DNA of 64,000 nucleotides from Bettongia penicillata ogilbyi (GCA_023548195.1 JAJHZJ010000121.1:3286220-3350219); one strand, 5' to 3'. Shown: positions 32,801-42,972, numbered from the stretch's first letter. Program-made: numbers and translations. Notes: generated from the sequence alone by a model not told the origin.

Positions 32801-33842
32801 AACTATGCCCAAAGGACTATAAAAATGTGCATATCCATCAATACCACTTCAAGGGCTGTATCCCCAAAAAATCATAAAAATGGGAAAAGGACCCACATGT
32901 ACAAAAATATTTATAGCAGCTCTTTCTGTGGTGGTCAAGAACTGGAAATTGAGGGCATGCCCATCAATTGGGAAATGGCTGCATAAGTTGTGGTATATGA
33001 AGGTAATGGAATGTGTGTTCGTCCTTAGTTGCCAAAGAAGACCATGCCATCAGAGAAGTAATGACATGACTTGCACTTGACTTTGTTTTTGACCTGCACA
33101 GGGAGGGCTGTGCAGGTCACCAGCCTCACTTCTCCTCCAGAGCCATCTGAATCTAGTGACCAGATATTCATCAGGATGACTAGACATGATCCAGGATGAG
33201 GGTGGGGTTAAGTGACTTGTCCAAGGTCATACAGTTAGTGAGTGTCAAGTGTCTGAGGTGAGATTTGAACTCAGGTCTTCCTGACTCCTGCACTGGTGCT
33301 CTATACACTGCACCACCTAGCTGCCCCATTGTAATGGAATACTATTGTGATATAACAAATGACGAACCGGTGAACTTCAGAAAAAAACCTGGAAAGACTT
33401 ATATGAACTGATGCTGAGTGAAGTGATCAGAACCTAGAGAACATTATGCTCAGTAACAGTTACAGTGTGCGAGAACTGTTTCTGATAAACTTAGTCCTTC
33501 ACAGCAATGTAAGAACCTAAAAACATTTCCAAAGGTCTCATGATGCAAAATGCCATCCACATCTAGAGAAAGAACTGTGGAGTTGGAATGCAGAACGAAG
33601 CAGACTTTCTCCTTTGTTATGTTTTGTTTTTTCTTGTGGTTTCTCCCATTCGTTTTAATTCTTCTATGTAACATCACTAATGTGTAAATGTGTTTAATAG
33701 AAATCTATGTGTAGAACCCATATAAGATTGCATGCCATCTTGGGGAGGGAGGGAAGAGGAAGGGGGAGAAAATTTGGAATTTATGGAAGTGATTGCTGAA
33801 AACTGAAAACGAATAAATTTGGGGAAAAAAATTTTTAAAAAG
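32801..33842 (+). mobile_element. L1, 5'-truncated, C-terminal ORF2 and full 3' UTR with A-rich tail
   Basis: Contains KGPTCTKIFIAAL (33-frame at 32890), 'gaaatggctgcataagttgtggtatatg', then after a SINE insertion 'ggaatactattgtgatataac', 'ctggaaagacttatatgaactgatgctgagtgaag' and the 3' UTR to 'ggggaaaaaaatttttaaaaag'. Flanked by aatagccagag (32790-32800) and aatagctagag (33843-33853), an 11-bp target duplication with one mismatch. Confidence 0.9.
33013..33330 (-). repeat. RTE-tailed tRNA-SINE, full length, nested in L1, 10-bp target duplication
   Basis: Antisense tail 'gttcgtccttagttgccaaagaagaccatgcc' region, centre 'gcctcacttctcctccagagcc', tRNA-like end 'ctctatacactgcaccacctagctgcccc'. 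Flanked by gtaatggaat at 33003-33012 and 33331-33340. Removing it restores the normal L1 word 'gtaatggaatactattgtg', so it inserted after the L1. Confidence 0.93.
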
Positions 33843-33853
33843 AATAGCTAGAG

Positions 33854-34179
33854 CTAGTTCTCTATACTCCAGGTCTCTCTAGAAATCAGCTTCATGATTG
33901 CAGACCACTTTGGCTACTCCAGAGGTATATCATAAGTGAACCATGATGGCTTCCAATACACCCAGGTATTAATCTCTAAGGTAACTACATCGCATGGGCA
34001 TAGACATACAGAGGGCATGGGTCAGGTGTACTAGAACTCTCTGGGGGGATCATTCCCTAGGGTAAAAAACCATTGGTTATGTATAAAATAGTTTGTTCCC
34101 CCTGGGAAATATGAATGAGCTATGTAACAAGATTCTATGCTGGGTAAATTTGTAGCATTGTAAACAAAATTCCAAGGTC
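33854..34179. other. No recognised gene or repeat
   Basis: Mixed sequence, no signature. Confidence 0.45.
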
Positions 34180-34864
34180 ACAGAATCAAGTACTCTTAGA
34201 ATTGGCAAGGACCTGAGATGCTATGTAATCCAACGTATGCCTAACTAAAAACCCCTTTTACATATACTCAACTCCATTATGCCTGAAGACTTTCAGTAAG
34301 CGGGGAGCCACCAGTTCCTACAGCAATCTATCCCACACTGGGATGATTCTAATGGTTAGATTTTTCTTTACATCATGACTAAAGTGACTTCTGTATTTTC
34401 TGCTCATTGTTGCTAGCTCTTTCCTTCAGGGCCAAGCAGGACAAATCTAAATCTTCTTTCACAGGAGAGCACATCAAGTATTTAAAGATAGCTTTCATGT
34501 TTCTCTTAAGTCTTCTTTTCTCCAGGCTGACCTTCAGCTTGACTCTTAGGTGCCATATTTTATGGTCTTTCCATTTTCTGGTCACTATCTTTTAGATACA
34601 CTCCAATTTGTTTAAATCTTGTCTAACCTGTGAAAGATTCTTTTTTGAATATAGAAAGCAGTATTATTTTGTGGTCATTTGATGACTTAGCCTGAATCTG
34701 TCAATTTTCTTGCATTTGTCTATCCCTTAAAGCACTGCCTTAAAATAATAACTTTGTGGATAGATAGCTAAAGATAGATAGGTAGATGGATGAGTGAATG
34801 GATGGATGGATAAACAGATATTGCCTAAATTGTGCTGTCTAGAATGGAACACAGTATATACTAG
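34180..34864 (-). mobile_element. L3/CR1 LINE, ORF2 C-terminus and 3' end
   Basis: On the minus strand 34379-34585 encodes VSLEKRRLKRNMKAIFKYL, which matches the CR1/L3 ORF2 end (SLEKRRLRGD.I..FKYLKG), followed by the typical 3' end. A (GATA)/(GATG)n run at 34755-34818 interrupts it; 'cctaaattgtgctgtctagaatggaacacag' beyond the run continues the element. Confidence 0.85.
34755..34818. repeat. (GATA)/(GATG)n microsatellite
   Basis: gatagatag and gatggatgg units, about 64 bases, inside the L3/CR1 copy. Confidence 0.85.
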
Positions 34865-35024
34865 TTTAGTGAAGAGTCTGAGATTTGGAGACATATTATC
34901 TGGGTCCTGGGTTCAAATTCCTGCTCTGATACTGTCTAATCTTGGGCAAATCACTGAACTTTTCTATACCTCAGTTTTTTTTGTTTAGAAAAGGAGAGGG
35001 TTGACTAGATGATTTCTATCAGCT
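34865..35024 (+). repeat. MIR/CORE-SINE, first half, inserted in L3/CR1
   Basis: 'ctgggttcaaattcctgctctgatactgtc', 'cttgggcaaatcactgaac', 'gggttgactagatgatttcta'. Its tail resumes at 35251. Confidence 0.8.
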
Positions 35025-35250
35025 AAGTGGCACAGTGGATAGAGTCTAGAGTCAGAAAGACCTAAGTTCAAATCCAGCCTCAGACAGTTAGGTATGTGAC
35101 CCTGAGCAAGGTACTTAACCCTGTTTACCTCTGTTTCTTCAGCTGGAAAAGGAAATGGCAAACCACTCCAATATTTTTACCAGAAAAGCTCCAAATAGGG
35201 TCACAAAGAGTTGGACATGACTGAAACAACTGAACACCACCACCATCCTT
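35025..35250 (+). repeat. Marsupial tRNA-SINE (MAR1/WALLSI type), inserted in the MIR
   Basis: Full order from 'gctaagtggcacagtggatagag' through 'gcaaaccactccaatatttttaccag', 'ggtcacaaagagttggacatgactg', ending in an A/C-rich tail (accaccacca). Confidence 0.92.
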
Positions 35251-35285
35251 TACAGCTCTAAATCTATGATTTTATGTGATAAGAA
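35251..35285 (+). repeat. MIR/CORE-SINE, tail after nested SINE
   Basis: 'tcctttacagctctaaatctatgattttatg' is the tail expected after 'gactagatgatttcta' at 35024. Confidence 0.75.
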
Positions 35286-35580
35286 AAGCATAGCAGAACT
35301 ATTCCACCTCTCTTTTGGAGCGCTAGGCCTCTCTTAAGGAAGTCTTGGATAATATTAGTTTTTTAGACTGCCATATCATCCTGCTATCTCATATTAAACG
35401 TGGAGTCCACTAAAACTCCAAGCATTTTGCACAAGACTGTTGTCTAACTTTATATCCCTTATCTACCCCATACTTGTGAAGTGGATTTTTTGAGCCCAAG
35501 GATAGAATTTTACCATCTTTTAAAAAATGTATTCTAGCATTCTGCTATAGTTTCCAGATTCTACCCTTTTCCCTTTAAAA
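35286..35580 (-). mobile_element. L3/CR1 LINE, continuation
   Basis: 'gactgccatatcatcctgctatctcatattaaacgtggagtccactaaaactcc' region and 'gaagtggattttttgagcccaagga' continue the antisense reverse transcriptase of the copy at 34180. Confidence 0.85.
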
Positions 35581-35614
35581 AAAAATCAGAACATTTGATC
35601 TTTCTTTCTGATTT

Positions 35615-35862
35615 CATTATTTTATTTTGGACTAATAAATGCTAAATAAAATGAGCATTTCCATATATATGTGTATATATATATGTGTGTGTGTGTGTAT
35701 GTATATATATGTATATATATATATGTGTGTGTGTGTGTGTATAATGTATGTATATATAAAGAGAAGAAGAGGACTGTTAAAGAGACTGCAAATCTCCATT
35801 ATGTAGAGCTTGCTTTTTTTAAAAGTATATAATAAAATCAACATGTAATTTTGAAGTTGTTC
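35615..35862 (-). mobile_element. L1 3' end with embedded (TG/TA)n
   Basis: 'aataaatgctaaataaaatgagcatttccat' then a ta/tg array (35661-35756), then 'gactgcaaatctccattatgtagagcttgc' and 'aagtatataataaaatcaacatg'. Same 3' UTR type as 29752 and 45856. Confidence 0.75.
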
Positions 35863-35924
35863 TACTTGTCTGTGATTCCTTTTGGCCTTTCTTCTCTATT
35901 GTACATTACATAAAAATCTTAACA

Positions 35925-36585
35925 ATTTTGAACTATACCTAAGAAGCTAACTGTACAAATCTTTTGATCAGTCAATTCTACTACCAGAGCTATACCTCAA
36001 AGAAGAGGGAAAGGATCCATATGTATATATATGTTGTAGTTTTTTTTTGTAGTGGCAAAGAATTGGAAACTGAGGGAACGCCCACTAATTGGGAAATGGC
36101 AGATCAAATTATGGCATATGAACGTGATGGAATATTGTTGTGCTATAAGAAATGATGAAGGAGTTGGTTTAAGAAAAACCTGGAAGATTTGTGTGAACTG
36201 AGGAAAGTAAACAGAATGAGATCATTTTATATAGTAACAACAATATTGAAAAGACAGTTTTGAATGACTTAAGCACTCTGATCAATTCAACTACCAACCA
36301 AAATTCCAAAGGATAATGATGAAACATATCTGCCTTCTGACAGATAGCTGATGAACTCGAAATGTGGACTGAAGCAGCCTATTTTCTTCTCTTTGTTTTC
36401 TTTCTCTTTTTTGGATATAGTTAACGAGAGAATACATTTTGCATGACTATATATGTTTGTAATGGGTTGTGGCTTTGTTTTGTTTTGGTTTTTTTGCCTT
36501 CTCAACGAGGAAAGGAAGGGAAAGTGAGAGAATTTGAAACTGAAAATCAAATGAAATTTTAAAAAATACTTAAATGATACACTTT
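35925..36585 (+). mobile_element. Old L1, ORF2 C-terminus and 3' UTR
   Basis: Open at 35964-36155 with TNWEMADQIMAYERDGILLCYKK-type ending of ORF2 (read here as ...GTPTNWEMADQI and ILLCYKK). The 3' UTR follows to 'ccttctcaacgaggaaaggaaggg' and a degenerate A-rich end. Confidence 0.85.
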
Positions 36586-36599
36586 TCTTGACAACCCTA

Positions 36600-36724
36600 T
36601 TCCTCACCCTCTATCCCTGCTAAGAAAAAAGAAAGAAAAAAACCCAAATCCTTTGTAATAAATATGTCCAGTCAAACGAAAACAGATTCCTACATTGGCC
36701 ATGTCCAAAAACGTATAGAACAAT
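36600..36724 (-). repeat. L1 3' UTR scrap
   Basis: 'cctacattggccatgtccaaaaacgtatag' at 36690-36719. Confidence 0.5.
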
Positions 36725-37085
36725 TGCTCTTTTCCAGTCTTTTCAGACCTCTTTTGTTCTCCAAGATCTTTCAAAGATAACCACCAGCAGTTCAGTAATC
36801 ATATCTTACAGTTTTGAGGTTTAGCTTTCTACCCATTCCCCCCACACCTCCCTTCCACCCCACCCCCCTACTCCAGGATTTAGTTTGTATAGACTTGGAA
36901 ACTTGAACTCTCAACTGAAGGTAGCTAGATGCAATCAGACCTTCTTCTACTTATCTTGGTTCCTGTGCACCACTAGCCATTTTAATTCCAGGTCCAAATA
37001 TCATTTTCCTTAGAAGAGAAAATGGAAGCAAAATAAATTATCCTCTCTGTTCTGTTATCTGCCATGTCCCTACTTTGATCTTCCT
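36725..37085 (-). mobile_element. L3/CR1 LINE fragment
   Basis: 'gttctccaagatctttcaaagataaccaccagcagttcagtaatcatatc' region, 'aggtagctagatgcaatcagacc', 'aggtccaaatatcattttccttagaagagaaaatgg'. These are antisense ORF2 words related to 23690-24065. Confidence 0.65.
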
Positions 37086-37094
37086 CTTACTCCA

Positions 37095-37565
37095 AAAACA
37101 TTTTTATGCAAAAAGTATTTTTCCCAATTAGATGTGAAGACAGTCCTCAGCATTCATTTTTTATAACATTCTGAATTCCAAATTTTTCCCCCTCCCTCCT
37201 TCTCCTCCCTTGCCCAAGACAGCAAGTAATCTGATATAGGTTATATATGTATAATCATGTTAAATGTATTTCCACATTAGTCTTGTTGTGAAAGAAGAAA
37301 CAGATCAAAAGGAAAAAAAACTTGATAAAACCCCAGAAAGTGAAAGTAGCATGCTTTGATCTGCACCCACACTACATCAGTTCTTTCTCTAAATGTGGAT
37401 AGCATTTTCTGTCATGAGTCTTTTGGAGTTGTCTTGTATCATTGCATTGTTGAGAAGAGCTAAGTCTATGATAGTTGACCACCGCGCAATGTTGCTATTG
37501 CTGTATACAGTGTTCTCCTGGTTTTGCTTACTTCACTTAGTATCAGTTCAGGTAAGTTTCTTCAG
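37095..37565 (-). mobile_element. L1 3' UTR and start of ORF2 end
   Basis: 'cccaattagatgtgaagacag', 'gaattccaaatttttccccctcc', 'gatataggttatatatg', 'atttccacattagtcttgttgtgaaagaag', 'gttctttctctaaatgtggatagcattttctgtcatgagtc' and 'cagtgttctcctggttttgc' run in antisense order. Confidence 0.85.
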
Positions 37566-37739
37566 GTCAAAAGCATTTTTAAAAATCATTTTTATTGCCA
37601 AGTTCATGTGTTGTCTACCCATTAGAATGAGAGTGATATATAAAAATGAATCTTTATCTGGCAGGCCATGAATAGTGGCCCCTAAATGTGAGATGAACTT
37701 GGGATTCTGACTGAGAGTGAAAGAATGTGAAACTGAATG

Positions 37740-38030
37740 ATTTCCTACAGGTCAAGTTAGGGAAGGCAAATGCAAGAATGAATGTAAGTCATCCTGGTGA
37801 AAGTATCTAATACCACCATGTTGCAGATCCGTAAGGAAATCTAACATGACAGTGGCAAGTCAACAATGCTGGAAAAAAAGTCCAGTCATTAGACCTTTCT
37901 GAATCTGTAGCTCATTAATATAATTGCCACAGCTGGACGTACTGGAAGAACTTAAGTTAAAGTTCTAAGTTCCAAATATCTCAGCTGATTGGATGTAAAG
38001 TTTTTAAGCAGACTCATGTGACCCACCACC
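37740..38030 (-). pseudogene. Ty3/gypsy (Sushi-like) integrase remnant
   Basis: Minus strand, two frames. At about 38020 downward: GHMSLLKNFTSNQLRYLEL, matching the zinc-binding/N-terminal integrase block (GH.G..KT..L..R.FWW). Then KGLMTGLFFQHC, and at 37826-37852 VMLDFLTDL with the first catalytic Asp context of the integrase core (S..MDFI.DLP), followed by FLHLPSLT. Stops and frameshifts make it non-functional. It lies on the same strand and downstream of the RT/RNase H remnants at 39.5-41.0 kb, with L1s in between. Taken with those, one decayed pol gene is the simplest reading; alone the call would be weaker. Confidence 0.65.
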
Positions 38031-38134
38031 AGACCATCATAGCCAAAGCAGAGCACTGCCTATCAATCCTTGCCACAAAGAATACAGGCGTGAGGGAGGA
38101 GGGAGCAAAGGAAAAGTTCATCTGAAGCCATCTT

Positions 38135-38800
38135 TCTAGTTCTGAGAAAATAGGCACGCTCATGCACTGTTGGTGGAGCTGCAAAATGGTCTATCCATTC
38201 TGAAAAGCAGTTTGGAACTGAAATGAAAACATTCCGAACAATGCCACTACTAGACCTGTACCCCAGAGATACCAAAGAAAGACGAAAAGGACCCAGATGT
38301 ACAAAAGATATTTATAACATATTTTTATAGTGGCAAAGGCTGGAAAATAATGAGTGTCCACCCATCCCTTGGGGAATGATTAAACAAACTAAAGCGTATG
38401 GATGTAATGGAATACAACTGTGCTATAATAAATGATGAAAGCAATGGTTTCAGAGAAATGTGGGTATATATAATGCGTAAACGGATTCAGAGTGAAGTGA
38501 GCTGTACAAGAAATATAAATTTTGTAAGAGCAACATTGCATAGACAAGCAACATTGAAAGACTTAAGAAATCTGATCAGGGCAGTGACTAATCAGGATTC
38601 CGAGGACTGATGAGGAAAGATTCTACCTACGACCGAGAAGTAGTGAACTCAAGGGGGAGAATGAGACATATATTTTTGAACATGACCCTGAGGAAATTTG
38701 TTTTGCTACAATGTTTTTGTTTTTCTTTTCTTTTTTTCCCCTAATGGAGTAGAGGAAGACATGAAGAAAAATAAATGCGTGTTCATTTTTTAAATTTTAA
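38135..38800 (+). mobile_element. Old L1, ORF2 C-terminus and 3' UTR
   Basis: 'catgcactgttggtggagctgc', then an open stretch 38398-38610 with MDVMEYNCAIINDE and RIQSEVSCTR, equivalent to the ORF2 C-terminus; 3' UTR to 'gaagaaaaataaatgcg'. Inserted within the gypsy relic. Confidence 0.85.
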
Positions 38801-38890
38801 ATTTAAATTCCCCTCCTATTATTTGTAATTCATTTTCTTTTTAATTTAAATTTTATTTTAATTAAATTTAAATTTAATTTAATTGCTTCC
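38795..38890. repeat. AT-rich inverted low-complexity block
   Basis: Words aaatttaaatt, aatttaaattttattttaatt and repeats of them can pair. It forms the junction between two L1s lying tail to tail. Confidence 0.8.
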
Positions 38891-38894
38891 CTCC

Positions 38895-39445
38895 ATAATG
38901 TCCCCTATTCATTAAGAAAGCAAGAAATAAAATAACTATTATATTTGTATATATTATATTGTATATAAGTTTGTATTATAGGTATTTTATTTCTTGCTTA
39001 TTTCCATATTAGTCATATTTGAGAGTAGAGGAAAGGCAAGAAAAATAAAGAAAGGAAAAAATATGCTTCATTATGCACTCTTGAGTCCATCACTTTACTG
39101 TCTGGAGATAGATAGCATCTTATATCATGAGTCCTTTAAAGTTGTGGTGAAGAGTAGCGAAGTCTTTCACAATTATTGGCTGTTACCGTGTACAACATTC
39201 TCCTCACTCCAATTTGCATCAGGTCATATAAGTCTTCCAGGCTTTTCTGAAACTGTCCCCTCCATCATTTGTTACAACTCAGTAGTATTCCATAGCATTC
39301 ATATACTATAACTCATTTAACCATTCCTTAATTGATGGGCATCCCCACCATTTCTAATTCTTTACCATCACAACAAGAGCCTCCTGTTATAAATATTTTT
39401 GTACATGTGGGCCCTTTTCCTTTTTCTTTGATCTCCTTGCTTCCT
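38895..39445 (-). mobile_element. L1 3' UTR and ORF2 C-terminal end
   Basis: 'atttccatattagtcatatttgagag', 'tctggagatagatagcatcttatatcatgagtcc', 'gtgtacaacattctcctcactcc', 'gtagtattccatagcattcatatac', 'aattgatgggcatccccacc', 'aatatttttgtacatgtgggccc'. Tail to tail with the L1 at 38135. Confidence 0.85.
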
Positions 39446-39539
39446 CTCCTTTTGGATGAAGGCACTATGATTATGTGGAGGGTAGACAGCTAAGCCTGAG
39501 GATAAGTGTCCCATACCTGCTGCTATAGATTAACTCATG

Positions 39540-40432
39540 TACATTTAGTGGTCATAATTTATTGGTTGTACAAGGATCTGTCAGTGTGCCTGATCCAGTG
39601 AATGCTCAGCTTCAGGTTTTCATAACAACCCAATGGCCTACCTATTGTAGTGTGTAGGTGATTATGAAATTGAGACTTCTGAAAAATATTGCCCCCTCAG
39701 AATCTCTTATCAGTTCAACTACTTGGCAGAGAAAATGTGCTCTAGTTTGTTACAGTTAGTGTGAATTATAACAGGGCACTGTGCTCCCTTGGGATGGTAT
39801 CTCCATGTCTCTACGGTAATTTTAGCTGCAAGCAACTCCTTCTTCCAGATTATATAGTTGCTGTTAGGTTGCTTTTCTTTTTCTATAGTGTAGCCTTGGA
39901 AACCCTGGATATATCAATTTCTGTGTGAGCCATTACTCTACATATCAAGATAATAGAAAAGTAAACTAATCTTTAGGTTAGTAACCTTGCTTTCTTTCTC
40001 TGCTGTATATTAGAAAGCCTTAGAGTATTTTAGAAGATTAATGTGAAGTGTTTCAGGGTGAATTTGGGTTATAAAACAATAGATGAATCCATGATGTAAA
40101 GCAAGGACTGCAGGTCTTTCATGAGGACTGAGATCCCCCTTGATAGTAAGATACCCATCTTGTATGAATCCATACAGACTCCTTCATGGCTTATTATGTG
40201 TCCTACAAACCCATTCCTCTCCTTAAAACGACATTTCTCCAGTTTGACAATTAAGTGGTGCTTGGCATGGGCAATTCAGGAAAATGCATTAAGATGGACA
40301 GAATCTGAAGAAAAGGGGCTATCATCAAGATAAGTCACCCACTCTGATACAATAGACCCTTAAGACCCTGAATTCATGACCCTTTGAAAGACAATGGTGA
40401 CCAATTTACTCCTTTGCAGAGGTTCACAGGTA
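39540..40432 (-). pseudogene. Ty3/gypsy (Sushi-like) reverse transcriptase C-terminal half and RNase H remnant
   Basis: Minus strand, reading in pol order. FQRVMNS at 40372-40390; TYLDDS at 40321-40332 (the YxDD catalytic box with both Asp kept); LIVKLEKCRFK then GHIISHEGVCMD at 40175-40250; LMKDLQSLL at about 40100; after a poorly aligned linker, RNase H blocks SNYIIWKKELLAAKITVETWR (in part, 39810-39855), IIHTNCNKLEHIFSAK (39720-39770) and FFRSLNFIITY (39655-39693). At least three stops and several shifts interrupt it. Spacing agrees with Ty3/gypsy pol, and the V(K)LEKC and SLNF.ITY words are those of vertebrate Sushi-class elements. L1 insertions cut it on both sides. Confidence 0.85.
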
Positions 40433-40434
40433 TG

Positions 40435-40600
40435 GAATATTATATATATTTTAAGACTTTTTTGATGTATTGATTGGTTTTACTTGTTTTTTTTCCTCTT
40501 TTTCTTTCTTTGTTACATGGGATAGCTCTCTGGGAGACTAAGGGGGGCAAGGACACTGTAAGAAAACTTTGTGAAATAAAAACAAAAGATTAACATACAC
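40435..40600 (+). repeat. L1 3' end (second tail type) inserted in the gypsy relic
   Basis: 'gattggttttacttgttttttttcctc', 'ctttgttacatgggatagctctctggg', ending 'aaataaaaacaaaagatt'. It separates the two halves of the reverse transcriptase remnant. Confidence 0.6.
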
Positions 40601-40609
40601 ATACACAAA

Positions 40610-41260
40610 TGTGGGCCATTAGCTAAATGAAGTAACTCAGTTTGGGTTTGATTTTTTGGAGGCAATTGGTGTTAATAGACTCTAAAAGGCTGCCTTCCAT
40701 TTGTGATTCTTCCATCTCCAGACCTGTGAATAGCTCCCAGAAATTCAACATCACCCCTACCAACTAAACTATTCCACTGGAGACTGAGGTTAGGTAGTAC
40801 TGGGGCATTCAAAGTTCTCTTGTCATTGCAGACTCATAATTCTCCATCATTTTTACCAAGTGACCATTGAGCAAGAGTAGAGGAGTTGGAGGGATGGAAC
40901 TTTTAGTTTTTTTCCAAAAAATTCTTTGACCTCATTATCTCTGGCCAGATCATTGAGTAGATGTTACAGACCAGGATTGGAGCCCATGGAATTAGATTTA
41001 TCACACAATCAGTCTAGATGCTTCTCTTTATCAACTGAAGGAAGCACTTTCCTATAAGTTCTGAGTCTGGAGAAGGAAAGCTGGCTTAGGATCTAACCTG
41101 AGAACATGACTGAATATAGCATTCCATAGTTCTGGGCAATGCATCCAGCAATATTGGGAGCAGAACTGATCAGTCAATTTGACTACTAAAGAGAGCAAGA
41201 AGGGGGTTACAGTCAGCTGAGCATCTTGCAGTGTTTCCTCACTGGAATCAACAAGGGACA
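40610..41260 (-). pseudogene. Ty3/gypsy (Sushi-like) reverse transcriptase N-terminal half, possible protease before it
   Basis: Minus strand. At 40975-41010 VINLIPWAPILV (cf. the conserved C.I.L.PGAP.P start of the RT domain), then EIMRSKNFLEKN, then FHPSNSSTLAQWSLGKNDGEL and VCNDKRTLNA (40800-40905), which follow the family order FIRPS.SP......KKDG.LR.C.DYR.LN. The stop after GEL and several shifts show decay. Upstream (41052-41261) an open stretch starting SLVDSSEETL might be the protease (cf. LVDSGA) but I do not find a second protease landmark. Confidence 0.75.
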
Positions 41261-41614
41261 TGGCTAACCAGGGCTCCTAATAGGCCCACCACAAATCAGA
41301 CCAAAAGTGGGGTCCTGATCTGTTTGTTTTACTATTTGCTTATTATTTGCATTGTGGCTACAGCTGGATCTCCTCTGTCATTTAAACTTGTCTATTTCCC
41401 ATGTATAAAATTCTATGGAACTCCATTGAAAAAGGCTAAGGGTTTTCTGCCCCTAAGCAATAGCTGGTTATTGGTCTATCTAGCAGAACATGGACTTTGT
41501 TGAGTCCTCAGAGAACTTTTTGTTCTATTGGGATATTTCTTTTTTTATATTTGAGCCATTTTGCTTTATTTCATTTATATATAATAAAATAAGAATTTTA
41601 TTTCTAGACAGATA
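41261..41614. other. Unassigned; expected position of gag of the gypsy relic
   Basis: No CCHC zinc knuckle or capsid-like segment could be recognised on the minus strand. The + open frame 41231-41503 has a hydrophobic stretch but no family resemblance. Confidence 0.35.
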
Positions 41615-41735
41615 AGTCACTTATTAAGCACTTATTACATGCTGTAAATTATACCAAATCCCAAGGATACAAATACAAGCAAACATGGTCCCTGCCCTCA
41701 AGAACCTTTCATTCTAATGTGAGAACTGGAAGGGG
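41615..41735 (-). repeat. L2 3' end, antisense
   Basis: 'cttattaagcacttattacatgctg', 'caaggatacaaatacaagc', 'ggtccctgccctcaagaacctttcattctaatg'. Confidence 0.75.
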
Positions 41736-41986
41736 AGGGGTCAAGGCCGCTGCCTAAAATTGCTGGAGAAGTCGATTAAATGAAGTAAGAATGGTTGGAC
41801 TCCCTCATGACAGGACAATCCAGGTTTTCTATTTCCTTGGATTTTTCAACAGACAATAGAAAGCATCAATGTATAGTATATGGCACATGTAGAAGTCTAA
41901 AAGCCCCCAGATAAACTTTCCTTGTTTCCCTAAGTAGACTTCCTACTTCAGATGGAGAGGATCTTCAAAAGACCGCCTTCTTTTAA

Positions 41987-42113
41987 AAGGCAATTGGGGT
42001 TAAGTGACTTGTCCAGGATCACACAGCTAGTTAAATGTATGTGACCAGATTGATCGCAGGTCCTCCTAACTCTGAGACTGGTGCTGTATCCACTGCATCA
42101 CCTACCTGTCGCA
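41987..42113 (-). repeat. Marsupial tRNA-SINE, antisense, truncated
   Basis: 'ggcaattggggttaagtgacttgtccaggatcacacagctag' region and head 'gtatccactgcatcacctacctgtcgc'. Flanked by short gccttct words (41974-41980 and about 42118), a possible 7-bp duplication. Confidence 0.85.
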
Positions 42114-42888
42114 GGATTGCCTTCTGTAAGAGAGTTGATGACTCTACACTCAAAATAGAGTTCCTGGTTTAGCAGAATTTCAGGTTTAAGTTCCTTCCCA
42201 AAGGCACAGTAAACCCATAGCTCCAGAAAGCTGCTGAAACTCTCCAGTGGCTTTATTCAGTCATCCAAACACATAATCTTTTGACACCTATCCAGCCTCC
42301 AAACATTCCTCTCTGAGGCCTAAGAAGGAAGGAGATGGGAAGAGACCCACAGAGCTGGCTACTGGAGCTCACACAAAGAGTTTCTAAGCAAGGCTGGAAA
42401 CTATCCATGCCCTACTTGAAAATTTTGCCTTCTGTATTTTACTGGCTACTGTCCAACAGAGATTTTACTATAACACCTGCAACCTGTCACAAAAGGAATA
42501 ACTACATGCCATGGAGAGGGGTATTTTTTGGCATCAAAAATATGTGTAATAAATGAAAGGCATCCTTCCTGAGCCAGTGAAGCCTGTATGAATACTTCAT
42601 TATTCCATTTGTTTTGTGCAATGCATACTGTCTTTCAAGGGTTTTTTTGGAAAACTTTGATCAGGGTTCATGATTGATCTTAATAGTATCTTCATATGTT
42701 CTTGGGATTCTGCACAACTAAGACATCACAAATATGTGAATTTTTAAAAATAATATTAAAAAGTATCCCCCGTTGTCCCTTCTTCCCCTACCCCTACCTC
42801 CAACCTCGTAATATTGCGTCCTGGGCTGCTGCTTGTCCTTCCTGCCCATACTGCCAGCACTACTATCTCTCCTCAAATCTAATTTTTA
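42114..42888. other. No recognised gene or repeat
   Basis: The + open frame 42335-42556 has no recognisable domain. Confidence 0.4.
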
Positions 42889-42972
42889 AAAAAGGAAGGA
42901 AGAAAAGGAAAAAAAGGAAGGAAGGAAAAAGAAAGAAAAAAGGAAGGAAGGGAAAAGGAAAAAAGAAGAGGT
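42889..42972. repeat. (AAGG)/(AAAG)n purine microsatellite
   Basis: About 84 bases of purines only on the + strand. Confidence 0.95.

Noticed and set aside
39420..41600. Possible intact domesticated retrotransposon gene
   Set aside because: Stops and frame changes occur in RT, RNase H and the linker, and L1s split the region, so it cannot encode a full protein. It is reported as a relic instead.
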